Origin: RYN-133 sp963754285
Lineage (GTDB): Bacteria; Actinomycetota; Actinomycetes; Mycobacteriales; Jatrophihabitantaceae
Reading direction: 5' to 3'
Length of the DNA stretch: 64,000 bases
Assembly (NCBI GenBank): GCA_963754285.1
Contig: CAVWFN010000014.1
Location: 1-64,000, forward strand
In this document: positions 1-8,581 of the stretch, one piece after another
Position numbering within the stretch: the stretch's first letter is position 1
Layout: each line of letters starts with the position of its first letter
Notes under the pieces: model-generated
Databases searched by the model: none
What the model saw: only the letters and a program-made list of their open reading frames with translations
What the model was told of the DNA's origin: nothing
Made by a program: the position numbers and the translations under genes

Positions 1-70
1 GGAAGCTAAGCCTCTCAGCGCCGATGGTACTGCGCGGGCCACTGCGTGGGAGAGTAGGACGTCGCCGGAC
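1..70 (+). rRNA. rrf: 5S ribosomal RNA, 3' part
   Basis: The first 70 bases match the 3' half of an actinobacterial 5S rRNA: the GAAGCTAAGCCTCTCAGCGC segment, the GATGGTACTGC loop E region, and the closing GTGGGAGAGTAGGACG strand. The 5' part lies outside the window, so this is the end of an rRNA operon transcribed into the window. The last few bases of the mature 3' end are not certain. Confidence 0.93.
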
Positions 71-80
71 ACACTTTGGA

Positions 81-112
81 CAAGGGTCGCCCGGTTTGCC
101 GGGCGGCCCTTG
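81..112 (+). terminator. Rho-independent-type terminator of the rRNA operon
   Basis: A 14-bp stem (CAAGGGTCGCCCGG paired with CCGGGCGGCCCTTG, with one G-T wobble) closes on a TTTG loop just downstream of the 5S rRNA. The stem is strong and GC-rich. It is followed only by GATCCGTTT rather than a long T tract, which is common for actinobacterial terminators. Confidence 0.85.
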
Positions 113-151
113 ATCCGTTTAAGGCACAAAACGACCGTGAAAGTAGAGCAC

Positions 152-1312
152 GTGACTTCCTCATCTGGCCGTGACCGCCGCAGTTCCGGCGGCCGGCCGC
201 GCGACGGCCGCACCGGTGGTCCGCGTCGCGATGACCGCACTGGTGGTCCGCGCCGTGATGACCGCACTGGTGGTCCGCGCCGTGATGACCGCACTGGTGG
301 TCCGCGCCGTGATGACCGCACTGGTGGTCCGCGCCGTGATGACCGCACTGGTGGTCCGCGCCGTGATGACCGCACGGGTGGTCCGCGCCGTGATGACCGC
401 ACGGGTGGTCCGCGCCGTGACGACCGCACGGGTGGTCCGCGCCGTGACGACCGCACCGGCGGCCCGCGCCGTGACGACCGCACCGGCGGTCCGCGCCGTG
501 ACGACCGCACCGGCGGCCCGCGCCGTGACGACCGCACCGGCGGCCCGCGCCGTGATGACCGCGCCGGCCGGCAGACCCGCAGGCCGGCCGGCACCCACGA
601 GGGCAGGCCGGAGCGAGACGCAAATCGATATGCTGCCGCGACCCGGGCCGAGCGAGGGCCAGAGCCGCCGGCCGGGCTGGACATGTCGATGCTCGATCGG
701 CAGGTCCGCGCCGAGCTGCGCAGCTTGAGCAAGCCGAACGCCGAGGTGGTGGCCGCGCACCTGATCGCCGCCGGCCTGGCACTGGACACCGATCCGGCCA
801 AGGCGCTGGCACACGCCCGCGCGGCACGAGGGCGCGCTTCTCGGCTCGCTGTCGTGCGCGAAGCAGTCGGCGTGGCGGCCTACCACGCGCAGGAGTGGAC
901 AGAGGCGCTCACCGAGCTGCGCACCGCTCGGCGGATCTCGGGCGATCCGCGCAACCTGCCGTTGATCGCGGATTGTGAGCGGGCTCTCGGCCGGCCAGGC
1001 CAGGCGATCCGCATGCTCAGCGACCCCGATGTCGCCAAGCTGGATCCCGAAACCCGAGCCGAGCTGCTGATCGTAGTTGCGGGCGCGCGCCGCGACGGTG
1101 GCCAGCTCGACGCCGCCTTGGCCGTACTGGCCCGAGGCGGGCTCAACCGCGACAGGCCGCGGCCCGGCGCGATTCGCCTCTGGTACGCCTACGCGGATGT
1201 GCTCGCTGAGCTCGGCCGTACCGAAGAGGCTGCCGGCTGGTTCGCCGCAGCGGCGGGGCTCGATGTCGAGGGCGAGACCGACGCCGCCGAACGCGCCGCC
1301 GACCTGCTGTAA
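152..1312 (+). CDS. TPR protein with N-terminal 9-residue tandem repeats (Rv1691-like)
   Basis: The protein has two parts. Residues of about 15-145 are a highly charged, probably disordered array of thirteen DDRTGGPRR-type units. The last 210 residues are helical and TPR-like, with AYHAQEWTEALTELRTARR and LAELGRTEEAAGWFAAAA helices. The C-terminal part corresponds by position and character to M. tuberculosis Rv1691, upstream of the glycerol-phosphate phosphatase. The GTG at 152 is chosen because earlier in-frame starts (TTG 110, GTG 137) fall in or next to the rRNA terminator; none has a clear Shine-Dalgarno sequence. Arg/Gly-rich repeats of this kind often bind RNA or acidic partners, but the function is unknown. 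Confidence 0.75.
   Translation: MTSSSGRDRRSSGGRPRDGRTGGPRRDDRTGGPRRDDRTGGPRRDDRTGGPRRDDRTGGPRRDDRTGGPRRDDRTGGPRRDDRTGGPRRDDRTGGPRRDDRTGGPRRDDRTGGPRRDDRTGGPRRDDRTGGPRRDDRAGRQTRRPAGTHEGRPERDANRYAAATRAERGPEPPAGLDMSMLDRQVRAELRSLSKPNAEVVAAHLIAAGLALDTDPAKALAHARAARGRASRLAVVREAVGVAAYHAQEWTEALTELRTARRISGDPRNLPLIADCERALGRPGQAIRMLSDPDVAKLDPETRAELLIVVAGARRDGGQLDAALAVLARGGLNRDRPRPGAIRLWYAYADVLAELGRTEEAAGWFAAAAGLDVEGETDAAERAADLL
207..558 (+). repeat. 13-unit, 27-bp in-frame tandem repeat
   Basis: Thirteen GGTGGTCCGCG or GGCGGCCCGCG cores occur exactly every 27 bp, from 215 to about 550. Variants are ordered along the array: units 2-6 share GATGACCGCACT, units 7-8 have GATGACCGCACG, and units 10-13 have GACGACCGCACC with GGCGGC. 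Such blocks indicate stepwise local duplication. The unit is a multiple of three, so the reading frame survives changes in copy number. Confidence 0.95.
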
Positions 1313-1432
1313 ACGGCGCGCGCATAGCACTGACGGGCGACAATTCGCCCGTCGATCGTCCACAACCGCGGCGTCATCCACCGCGTATCCGGTTATGCCC
1401 CGCGGGCGGCATGCGCGGCGCACGATGGCGCC

Positions 1433-1786
1433 ATGACTACTTCAGTTGACGAGCCGGCCGACAACGCCGTGTTCCTGCGCGGCCGGTTGGCAGCCGAGCC
1501 GCTGACCCGTGAACTGCCCAGCGGCGATGAGATCCTGACGTTCCGGCTCACCGTCGATCGCCCGCCGGACGGTGCCGAGGCCCGTGCGCGGGTCGACAGC
1601 ATCGACTGCGCCACCGTGGTGCCGCGGGCACGTCGCAGTGTCGAGCGAGCTCAACCGGGCGACGTGCTCGAGGTCAACGGTGCCTTGCACCGACGCTTCT
1701 GGCGTTCCAGCGCCGGATTGGGCAGCCGTTACGAAGTCATGGTGAGTTCGGCGCGCTCGGCTCGGCGTCGGCGAAACGACGCATGA
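1433..1786 (+). CDS. Single-stranded DNA-binding protein, OB-fold (short paralogue)
   Basis: This 117-residue protein has the SSB-type OB-fold pattern: the FLRGRLAAEPLTRELPSGDEILTF strands near residues 14-37, then RVDSIDCATV, a GDVLEVNGALHRRFW strand pair, and RYEVMVSSARS near the end. It is shorter than a canonical SSB and has no acidic interaction tail; the C-terminus is instead RSARRRRNDA. It is probably an accessory SSB rather than the essential ssb, which normally sits with rpsF/rplI. Its last 50 bp overlap the convergent DUF1015 gene. Confidence 0.8.
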   Translation: MTTSVDEPADNAVFLRGRLAAEPLTRELPSGDEILTFRLTVDRPPDGAEARARVDSIDCATVVPRARRSVERAQPGDVLEVNGALHRRFWRSSAGLGSRYEVMVSSARSARRRRNDA

Positions 1787-3038
1787 CCAGGCCAGAAGCC
1801 GGTTTCGGCGTGAACAGCGTCGACTTGCGTGGCATGCGTGCGCCGGCGGCAGCGACGGCCGCGACGGCTGCCACCGGGGTTGCGCGGAGGAGCACGGCTG
1901 TTGCCCCTCGCGCCCGTGCCGCACGGACCGCCTCGTCGATCGAATGCGCGTAGCCGACCGTGTCCACTGTGTCTTCCAGGCCCCAAACCTGTTCGACGAG
2001 CCCGCGATGAAGCACCGTCACATCGAGATCGGTGAGCGTCGCAGTCTCGCCCTCGTGCATGCTTGCTGCCCGGATGCGCCGTCCGGCGTCCGCGACGACC
2101 AGCGAGCGCTCACCGTCGGTCAACACCGCAGCGAAGCCCGCAGCCGGGTCGCGCTGTTCGACCTCGGCCAGCGCCTCTTCGGGCGAGCCGGCTTCGGTGA
2201 CCTCGACCTCCCACCCCTCGAGCTTCTCGAGGGCCTCGACCAGCGGGAGCGAGACGACGCGATGAATCGCGTGCACCTGCGGGCCGTAGCTGCTCGAGTC
2301 GACGAGCAGGGTGAGGCCGAAGTCCCACGCGCCGGGGCCGCGCGATTCGCGCAGTTGCTGCTGCAGTTCGCGGTAAGTCGCATACCGGTGATGCCCGTCG
2401 GCGATCAGCGCGCGACGGTTCGACAGATCGTCGGCCACTGCCCGCAGCGTCTGCGCGTCCTCGAGGCGCCACAGCGTGTGGGTGATGCCGTCGTCGGTCG
2501 TCGCCTGCGCAATCGGATCGGCGTGATCGACCGAGGCAACCGCGTCGGAGGCCGGGCCGCCGCCGTCGTAGACGAGGTAGATGGCCTCGACGTTGGTCTC
2601 GGTCGCGCTCATCAGCGCAAGCCGGTCGGCGACCGGACCGGCCATGGTGTTCTCGTGCGGCAGGATGACGCCGTCAGCGGGGTCGCGAAGCTCGATCGCG
2701 CCGAGCAGCCCTCGCGTGGCCGCGCCCGATCCGTCACGCATCTCGTAGACGTAGAGAGCCGGATCGGTGTCTACACGCATGTGCCCGCGTTCCACCCAGG
2801 ACTCGAGGCGCTGCGCCGCGTCCTGGTACGGGTCCGCGTCGCCGGCTGCCTCGGGCAGGATCACCGCGACGGCATTGTCGGGGTCGGCCGCGAGCAGCGC
2901 GGCCCGCTCGTCAGCATCGATGACGTCGTAGGGCGGGCACAGCAACGCAGCCAGGTCGGCGCCGTCGGCGGCGGGACGAAGAGCTCGCAGTGGCTCGAGC
3001 CGCAGGCCCCGGCGCGGCGCGGCAGAAGAAGCAGTCAC
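1737..3038 (-). CDS. DUF1015 family protein
   Basis: The 433-residue protein shows the family hallmarks: LCPPYDVIDADERAALLA near residue 35, LYVYEM near 90, LPHENTM, an ALIADGHHRYAT motif near 210, and a late LHRGL segment. Family members are widespread and have no agreed biochemical function; the conserved His and Asp residues suggest a metal or nucleotide site. The GTG at 3038 is preferred over the upstream ATG at 3098 because the N-terminus then starts just before the conserved LRLEPLRALRP. It is divergent from the phosphatase (58-bp gap), and its 3' end overlaps the SSB gene. Confidence 0.82.
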   Translation of the reverse strand: MTASSAAPRRGLRLEPLRALRPAADGADLAALLCPPYDVIDADERAALLAADPDNAVAVILPEAAGDADPYQDAAQRLESWVERGHMRVDTDPALYVYEMRDGSGAATRGLLGAIELRDPADGVILPHENTMAGPVADRLALMSATETNVEAIYLVYDGGGPASDAVASVDHADPIAQATTDDGITHTLWRLEDAQTLRAVADDLSNRRALIADGHHRYATYRELQQQLRESRGPGAWDFGLTLLVDSSSYGPQVHAIHRVVSLPLVEALEKLEGWEVEVTEAGSPEEALAEVEQRDPAAGFAAVLTDGERSLVVADAGRRIRAASMHEGETATLTDLDVTVLHRGLVEQVWGLEDTVDTVGYAHSIDEAVRAARARGATAVLLRATPVAAVAAVAAAGARMPRKSTLFTPKPASGLVMRRFADAEPSAPNSP

Positions 3039-3096
3039 GATGCTCGATCGTATCCAGGTCGTCTCTCGGCCCCGCGGCAATGGCAGGATCGGCCCC

Positions 3097-4176
3097 ATGC
3101 GCGCGTCCTTGACGGCGAGCCGGGGGACGCTCGCGACGAGCTTCGACGTGGCTTTGCTGGACCTCGACGGGGTCGTCTACGTTGGCCGCGACGCGGTGCC
3201 GGGTGCGCCACAGGCGCTCGCGGGTGCACGCGAGGCCGGCATGCGACTGGCTTTCGTGACGAACAACGCCGCGCGCACCCCGGATTCGGTGGCCGAACAC
3301 CTGACGGAGCTGGGCATTCCGGCCGACCCCGCCGAAGTGACCACCTCGTCGCAGGCGGCGGCGCACTACCTTGCCGACCGGTTGCCGGCGGGGGCGCCGG
3401 TCCTCGTGGTGGGTACGACCGGTCTTGTGACTGCGCTGCGCGAACGCGGGCTGACTCCGGTCTTCTCCGCCGACGACTCGCCACAGGCTGTCGTACAGGG
3501 CTACTCGCCGGAGCTGGACTGGAAGCAGCTCGCCGAAGGCGCAGTGGCGATCCGGGCGGGAGTGCCGTGGATCGCCACGAACCTCGATCCGACAGTGCCC
3601 TCGCCACGCGGTCCCTTGCCGGGCAACGGGTCGATGGTCGCTGCGCTGCGCCACGCGACCGGGGTCACCCCGACCTCGACGGGCAAGCCCGATCCGACGA
3701 TGCACCGCGAGTCGGTCCAGCGCTCGGCGGCTCAACGTCCGATCGTCGTGGGCGACCGTCTCGACACCGATATCGAGGGCGCCGCGGCTGTCGGATGTCC
3801 GAGCCTGCTGGTGCTCACCGGGGTAACCGACGCCGCGGACCTGTTGTCGGCCGGTCCACGGCACCGACCCGATTTCGTCTCGGCGTCAGTGGCCGGGCTA
3901 CTGGCCGAGCACCCCCGGGTCGACATGTCCGGGGCGACTGCCCGCTGCGGCGAGTGGGAAGCCACGGTCGACGGGCGGCGGATGACGTTGCGTACGGCAA
4001 CGGATGAGGCATCGGGCGAGCTATCGGGCGAGCTATCGCGCGACGACCTCGACCCGTTGCGGGCGCTGTGCAGTGCCGCCTGGACCGCGGCAGGTGACGC
4101 CGACGGTGCCGAGTGGCAGGTGCGGGCGGAGTCCGACGCGGCTCAGAAGCACCTTGCCGAACTCGGGCTCGGGTGA
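3097..4176 (+). CDS. HAD-IIA phosphatase, probable glycerol-3-phosphate phosphatase (Rv1692-like)
   Basis: Haloacid dehalogenase motifs are complete: motif I DLDGVVYVGRD near residue 23, motif II TNN near 58, Lys in GKPDP near 207, and motif IV GDRLDTDIEGA near 229. The type IIA cap lies between motifs II and III. M. tuberculosis Rv1692, in the same gene order, dephosphorylates glycerol 3-phosphate in polar-lipid turnover, so the same role is inferred. The ATG at 3097 is preceded by a GCAGGAT ribosome-binding site. A C-terminal extension of about 80 residues follows the catalytic domain. Confidence 0.87.
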   Translation: MRASLTASRGTLATSFDVALLDLDGVVYVGRDAVPGAPQALAGAREAGMRLAFVTNNAARTPDSVAEHLTELGIPADPAEVTTSSQAAAHYLADRLPAGAPVLVVGTTGLVTALRERGLTPVFSADDSPQAVVQGYSPELDWKQLAEGAVAIRAGVPWIATNLDPTVPSPRGPLPGNGSMVAALRHATGVTPTSTGKPDPTMHRESVQRSAAQRPIVVGDRLDTDIEGAAAVGCPSLLVLTGVTDAADLLSAGPRHRPDFVSASVAGLLAEHPRVDMSGATARCGEWEATVDGRRMTLRTATDEASGELSGELSRDDLDPLRALCSAAWTAAGDADGAEWQVRAESDAAQKHLAELGLG

Positions 4177-4183
4177 GGTCGCG

Positions 4184-4528
4184 CTAGAAGATCGAGCGCA
4201 GCTTGACCAGGTCGAACACGCTGGCATCGATCTTGATCCGGCGGTTGGCCCAGGCCGTTGCGAACTTCGTGCGGCCGGCGACGAGGTCGACCAGGTCGTC
4301 GCTCGACATGGTCAGCCGCACCTGCGCCTTGGGTGCCTCCGAGTCGCCGTCGATCTGGTGAATGTCCGTCAGCGTCCCGTCGTGCAAATGCCCGACGAAG
4401 GTCACGTCGAGATCGGGAAGTCGACACGAGAGGGTGCGATCGAGAGTCGTGCGTTTGGCGGGATCGGTGTCGTCAAGGCGCTCGGCAAGGGCGCGGAAGG
4501 CGGTATCGCACTCCTCGACGCTGGCCAT
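4184..4528 (-). CDS. SCP2-like sterol-transfer-fold protein
   Basis: This 114-residue protein has the SCP2/sterol-carrier pattern: LSCRLPDLDVTFVGHLHDG, then VRLTMSSDDLVDLVAGRTKFATAWANRRIKI ending in VFDLVKLRSIF. In this fold the final helix and the LVAGRT..A loop line a hydrophobic pocket for lipids. The start is secure: ATG at 4528 follows a perfect TCCGGAGGATCG ribosome-binding site. It is convergent with the phosphatase, with 7 bp between stop codons. The ligand is unknown. Confidence 0.85.
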   Translation of the reverse strand: MASVEECDTAFRALAERLDDTDPAKRTTLDRTLSCRLPDLDVTFVGHLHDGTLTDIHQIDGDSEAPKAQVRLTMSSDDLVDLVAGRTKFATAWANRRIKIDASVFDLVKLRSIF

Positions 4529-4674
4529 CGATCCTCCGGACGCGGTCGCGACTGCACTGTCGGTGTGACTTCGGGTGTGGCCGCGCGGCGGACCTGGGCA
4601 CCTGTGCGCGACGCTACCGCAGTCGCTCAGGAGGTACCGTCGAGACCCGCGAGCCAGCGAAGGGGACAACCACC

Positions 4675-4893
4675 GTGCAGCCGACACCGCAGGACCAGCC
4701 CGACGCGTCTGTGGACGAGTCGACCGGCGGGCCGGCCGACGGGTCGACCCAGGTCGGCACCCCCGACGTGGCGACGCTCGATCTCGCGATCCTCGACGGA
4801 CTGGCCGGGCGGCCGCTGCAGGAGCATGCCGAGGTCTACAACCAGGTGCATGTCCAGCTACAGGAAGCGCTGCGCGAGATCGACGACGCGTAG
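4675..4893 (+). CDS. Conserved small protein upstream of TlyA (Rv1693-like)
   Basis: A 72-residue acidic protein: a low-complexity N-terminal half (TPQDQPDASVDESTGGPADG) leads into the helical segment LAILDGLAGRPLQEHAEVY and LQEALREIDDA. A protein with this C-terminal core occurs beside tlyA in many actinobacteria (Rv1693 in M. tuberculosis); its function is not known. The GTG start at 4675 has a nearby AAGGGGAC ribosome-binding site. The gene lies 26 bp before tlyA and is probably co-transcribed. Confidence 0.75.
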   Translation: MQPTPQDQPDASVDESTGGPADGSTQVGTPDVATLDLAILDGLAGRPLQEHAEVYNQVHVQLQEALREIDDA

Positions 4894-4919
4894 GCGCCAT
4901 CAGACCTCGTGTGCTGCTG

Positions 4920-5774
4920 ATGCCTTCCCGCGTCCAACGCCTTGATGCCGAACTCGTCCGGCGTGGGCTTGCGCGCTCGCGTGAGCACGCGGCGACGCTG
5001 ATCGGCGCCGGACGGGTCGAGGTACGTGGCGTGATCGCCCGCAAGCCTGCGACCGGAGTGACCGCAGACGCGGCAGTGCGTGTGCTCGAGGACAGCTCGG
5101 ACCCCGACTACGCCTCGCGGGGCGGTTTCAAGCTGGCCGGCGCCCTCGAGGTCTTCGACGGGATCGCCGTGCCGGGGCGGCGCTGCCTCGACGCGGGCGC
5201 CTCGACGGGCGGGTTCACCGACGTGCTGCTGCGCGCCGGCGCCCGTGAGGTCGTAGCCGTCGACGTCGGGTACGGCCAGCTCGCGTGGAAGCTGCGCTCG
5301 GACGACCGCGTGGTTGTGCACGACCGCACAAATGTGCGCGCGCTGACTCCCGATGCGATCGGCGGGCCGGCGTCGCTGACCGTCGCGGATCTGTCGTTCA
5401 TCTCCCTGCGGTTGGTGCTCACCGCGCTCACCGCGTGCACCGAACCTGACGGTGATCTGCTGCCGATGGTCAAGCCACAGTTCGAGGTCGGCCGCGAGCG
5501 ATTGGGCAGCGGCGGCGTCGTGCGCGACCCGGCCTTGCGCGCCGACGCCGTCGTCGGGGTGGCCGCCGCCGCGCGCGAGCTGGGTTGGCGGACCGCGGGA
5601 GTGTGCATGAGCCCGTTGCCCGGGCCTTCCGGGAACGTGGAATTCTTTCTGTGGCTGCGTCGCGAACCGCGTGTCGAATGCGGCGAGGACGGGATCCGGG
5701 CGATCGTGGAAGGCGCGGTGGCGTCGGGGCCGCACTCGCAGTCACAGCCGGAGACCGGGACGGGGGTGGAGTGA
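4920..5774 (+). CDS. tlyA: TlyA family rRNA 2'-O-methyltransferase
   Basis: The N-terminus is an S4 RNA-binding domain (RLDAELVRRGLARSREHAATLI, then GRVEVRG). It is followed by an FtsJ/RrmJ-type SAM methyltransferase fold with the SAM loop LDAGASTGGFTDVLL near residue 85, VAVDVGYGQLAWKLR, and the catalytic-region DLSFISLRLVL and MVKPQFEVGRE. TlyA methylates ribose in 16S and 23S rRNA and makes ribosomes susceptible to capreomycin in mycobacteria. ATG at 4920 is chosen; GTG at 4911 is an in-frame alternative. The stop overlaps nadK by 1 bp (TGATG). Confidence 0.93.
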   Translation: MPSRVQRLDAELVRRGLARSREHAATLIGAGRVEVRGVIARKPATGVTADAAVRVLEDSSDPDYASRGGFKLAGALEVFDGIAVPGRRCLDAGASTGGFTDVLLRAGAREVVAVDVGYGQLAWKLRSDDRVVVHDRTNVRALTPDAIGGPASLTVADLSFISLRLVLTALTACTEPDGDLLPMVKPQFEVGRERLGSGGVVRDPALRADAVVGVAAAARELGWRTAGVCMSPLPGPSGNVEFFLWLRREPRVECGEDGIRAIVEGAVASGPHSQSQPETGTGVE

Positions 5775-6694
5775 TGGGCGAGTCAGGCCGATCCGTGCTG
5801 CTGGTCGCGCACACCGAGCGCCGCCAGATCTGCGAGGAGGCGACTCGCGCGTGCACGCTGCTCGTCTCGGCCGGCCTCGCCGTGCGCATGTTGGCCGACG
5901 AGGCCGAGCACGTCGATGTCCCCGGCGTCGTTCCGGTCAGCGTCGGCGACGCCGCCGACGGTGCGGAGGTCACGCTCACCCTCGGCGGCGACGGCACGTT
6001 CCTCCGGGCAGCCGAGTTCGCCCGGCCGGCCGGCGTGCCGCTGATCGGCGTGAACCTCGGCCACGTCGGCTTCCTCGCCGAGGCCGAGCCCAACGCGCTC
6101 GACGCCACGATCGAAGCCGTCGTGCGCCGCGAGTACGAGGTCGAGGAGCGCGCCACCGTCGATGCCACGGTGCTCGTCGACGGTGCAGTGCAGTCGCGCG
6201 CGTGGGCGCTCAACGAGGTGTCGATCGAGCGCACCAACCGCGAGCGCATGCTCGAGATCGCAGTCGCTGTCGACTCGCGGCCACTTCTACGGTTCGGGTG
6301 CGACGGCATCTTGTGCGCCACGCCGACCGGCTCGACCGCCTATGCGTTCTCGGCCGGCGGACCGATCGTGTGGCCCAACGTCGACGCGCTCGTCCTCGTG
6401 CCGAACGCCGCGCACGCGCTGTTCGCCCGTCCGGTCGTCGTCGCGCCCACCTCGACCGTCGACATCGACCTGCTCAGCGCCGGTCACGAGGGCGCGATGA
6501 GCAGCGACGGACGTCGCTCGGTGCCGGTGCCACCCGGCTCGCGCGTGCAGATCAGCAAGGGCGAACTCCCCGTTCGCATCGCCCGCTTCGCCGGCTGGAG
6601 CTTCGCCGACCGGCTGGTCACCAAGTTCCAGCTTCCTGTCCGCAGCCTGCGCGAGGCGACGCCCCAAGCGGCGACCGACTCGCCGGAACTGTGA
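5774..6694 (+). CDS. nadK: NAD kinase
   Basis: A cytosolic 306-residue enzyme phosphorylating NAD to NADP. Diagnostic motifs are present: LTLGGDGTFLRAAEF near residue 68, GVNLGHVGFLAE near 92, NEVSIER near 150, and the CD-motif region GDGI..ATPTGSTAYAFSAGGPI near 175-195. It sits between tlyA and recN exactly as in M. tuberculosis (Rv1695). The start overlaps the tlyA stop, so translation is probably coupled; GTG at 5771 is an alternative. Confidence 0.95.
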   Translation: MGESGRSVLLVAHTERRQICEEATRACTLLVSAGLAVRMLADEAEHVDVPGVVPVSVGDAADGAEVTLTLGGDGTFLRAAEFARPAGVPLIGVNLGHVGFLAEAEPNALDATIEAVVRREYEVEERATVDATVLVDGAVQSRAWALNEVSIERTNRERMLEIAVAVDSRPLLRFGCDGILCATPTGSTAYAFSAGGPIVWPNVDALVLVPNAAHALFARPVVVAPTSTVDIDLLSAGHEGAMSSDGRRSVPVPPGSRVQISKGELPVRIARFAGWSFADRLVTKFQLPVRSLREATPQAATDSPEL

Positions 6695-6710
6695 CGCTCG
6701 AGGAACGCTG

Positions 6711-8531
6711 ATGCTCGAGGAACTGCGCATCCGCGGGCTCGGCGTCATCGAGGACGCCACGTTGCCCCTCGGGCCCGGCCTGACGGTGGTCACGGGGGAG
6801 ACCGGCGCCGGCAAGACGATGGTCGTGTCCGGACTGCTGCTGCTCTTCGGTGGACGGGCCGACGCGGCCCGCGTGCGATCGGGCTCCGACCAGGCCACCG
6901 TCGACGGCCGGCTCGAGCTCGACACGGACTCGGCGGCAGCGGTGCGTGTGCGCGACGCCGGCGGCGAACTCGATGATGAGGACGGCGGCAGCGCCGGCGG
7001 CGGTGGCAACGGCAGCGGCAGCGGTGCCGCGTCGTCCGGTCTCGTCCTTCGGCGCACCGTCAGCGCGGCAGGTCGCTCCCGCGCCCACGTCGGCGGCGCA
7101 CCCACGCCGATCGCGGTGTTGGGCGAGCTCGCCGAGCACCTGCTCACTGTGCACGGCCAGTCCGATCAGTTGCGCCTCGCCCGGCCGAGCGAACAGCGCG
7201 CGGCACTGGATCGCTACGCGGGCATCGACCTCACCGAGTTCGCCGCCGCCTACCGGTCGTGGCGAGCCGCGGCGGCCGAACTCGACGAACGCCGCGCCCA
7301 CATCGGCGAACTGCGCCGCGAAGCAGATCTGCTCAGCCATGGTCTGGCCGAGATCGAGGCAGCCGCTCCGTTGCCCGGCGAAGACACCGACCTGGCTGCC
7401 GCCGCCGGGCGCCTCGCCCACGCCGACGCGCTTCGCCTGGCGGCGCACCAGGCGCACGACGCGCTGCTCGGCGACGCCGACGACCCGATCGCCGACTCAG
7501 CCGACGTGGCTGCACTGCTCGGCACGGCCCGTCGCGCGCTCGATCAGCAGGCCGGTGCCGATCCCGAACTCGACGCGCTCACGGCCCGGGTTGCCGAACT
7601 GACCGCCCTGGCCGTCGAGCTCGGCGCCGACTTCGGCGCGTACGAGGCCGGTCTCGACGCCGATCCGCAGCGCCTCGAACAGATCGAGGCGCGCCGCGCC
7701 GTCCTGATCGCGCTGGTGCGCAAGTACGCGGACGGTCCGGAGGGCGACCTCGACGCTGTGAGTGCGTGGTCGACGCAGGCCGCGCGGCGCCTGGCCGAGA
7801 TCGACGTGTCGGACGAGGCCCTCGCCGCACTCGCCGCTCGCCGGGACGAACTCGGCGCCGAGGTCGACCGGCTCGCTGCCGACCTGACTGCGCGGCGCAC
7901 CGCTGCGGCCACCCGCTTGGGCACCGCGGTCACGACCGAGCTCAACGGCCTCGCGATGCAGCACGCGACCTGCTCGGTCGAGGTACGCCCGCGCGGCGCC
8001 GTGGGCGCCGACGGGGCGGACGAGATCGAGATCCTGCTGCAGGCCCAGCCCGACGCACCGGCGCTCGCGCTGGCCCGCGGCGCGTCCGGCGGTGAGCTCT
8101 CGCGCGTGATGCTGGCCATCGAGCTGTGCCTCGCCGGCACCGCGCCCGTCCCCACCATGGTCTTCGACGAGGTCGACGCCGGCGTCGGCGGCCGGGCTGC
8201 GGTCGAGGTCGGCCGTCGGCTGGCCCGCCTCGCACACGGCTCCGGTCGACCGCAGGTCATCGCGGTCACCCATCTCGCCCAGGTCGCCGCGTTCGCCGAC
8301 ACCCACATCGTCGTGGACAAGCGCTCCGACGGCACTGCCGCCGTCACCGCGAGCGACGTCCGCGTCGTGACCGGCGACGAGCGCCGCGCCGAACTCGCCC
8401 GCATGCTCGCCGGCACCGACTCCCGCACGGCGCTCGACCACGCGGCCGAACTGCTCGCCGATGCGGCGGGTGCAAGCCCCGGCGCACCCGCTGACGAACC
8501 CGTGAGAAAGCCGGTGAAAAGCCGCCGATGA
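6711..8531 (+). CDS. recN: DNA repair protein RecN
   Basis: An SMC-like ATPase acting in double-strand break repair. The Walker A is GETGAGKT (residues 29-36), the Q-loop region is HGQSDQ near 150, a coiled-coil middle follows, then the ABC signature ASGGELSRVMLA near 457, Walker B TMVFDEVDAGVGGRAA near 480, and the VTHLAQVAAFAD switch. At 606 residues it is slightly longer than usual owing to an acidic/Gly-Ser insert at residues 84-109 in the N-terminal lobe. Start ATG 6711 follows a CGAGGAACG ribosome-binding site. Confidence 0.95.
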   Translation: MLEELRIRGLGVIEDATLPLGPGLTVVTGETGAGKTMVVSGLLLLFGGRADAARVRSGSDQATVDGRLELDTDSAAAVRVRDAGGELDDEDGGSAGGGGNGSGSGAASSGLVLRRTVSAAGRSRAHVGGAPTPIAVLGELAEHLLTVHGQSDQLRLARPSEQRAALDRYAGIDLTEFAAAYRSWRAAAAELDERRAHIGELRREADLLSHGLAEIEAAAPLPGEDTDLAAAAGRLAHADALRLAAHQAHDALLGDADDPIADSADVAALLGTARRALDQQAGADPELDALTARVAELTALAVELGADFGAYEAGLDADPQRLEQIEARRAVLIALVRKYADGPEGDLDAVSAWSTQAARRLAEIDVSDEALAALAARRDELGAEVDRLAADLTARRTAAATRLGTAVTTELNGLAMQHATCSVEVRPRGAVGADGADEIEILLQAQPDAPALALARGASGGELSRVMLAIELCLAGTAPVPTMVFDEVDAGVGGRAAVEVGRRLARLAHGSGRPQVIAVTHLAQVAAFADTHIVVDKRSDGTAAVTASDVRVVTGDERRAELARMLAGTDSRTALDHAAELLADAAGASPGAPADEPVRKPVKSRR

Positions 8532-8581
8532 CCGCGTGGCGCGGCCGGAACAAGCGCCGTCGAGTGGCAGCATGGGATTCC

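Noticed and set aside
207..558. CRISPR-like regular spacing in the 27-bp repeats
   Set aside because: Units are directly adjacent with no unique spacers, are a multiple of three and lie inside a coding frame; it is a protein-coding tandem repeat.
161..1423. Long opposite-strand frames through the repeat region
   Set aside because: A 27-bp unit keeps all frames open on both strands; these frames have no family sequence or ribosome-binding site.
1944..4007. 687-codon plus-strand frame
   Set aside because: It runs antisense through the DUF1015 gene and out of frame through the phosphatase; GC-rich shadow.
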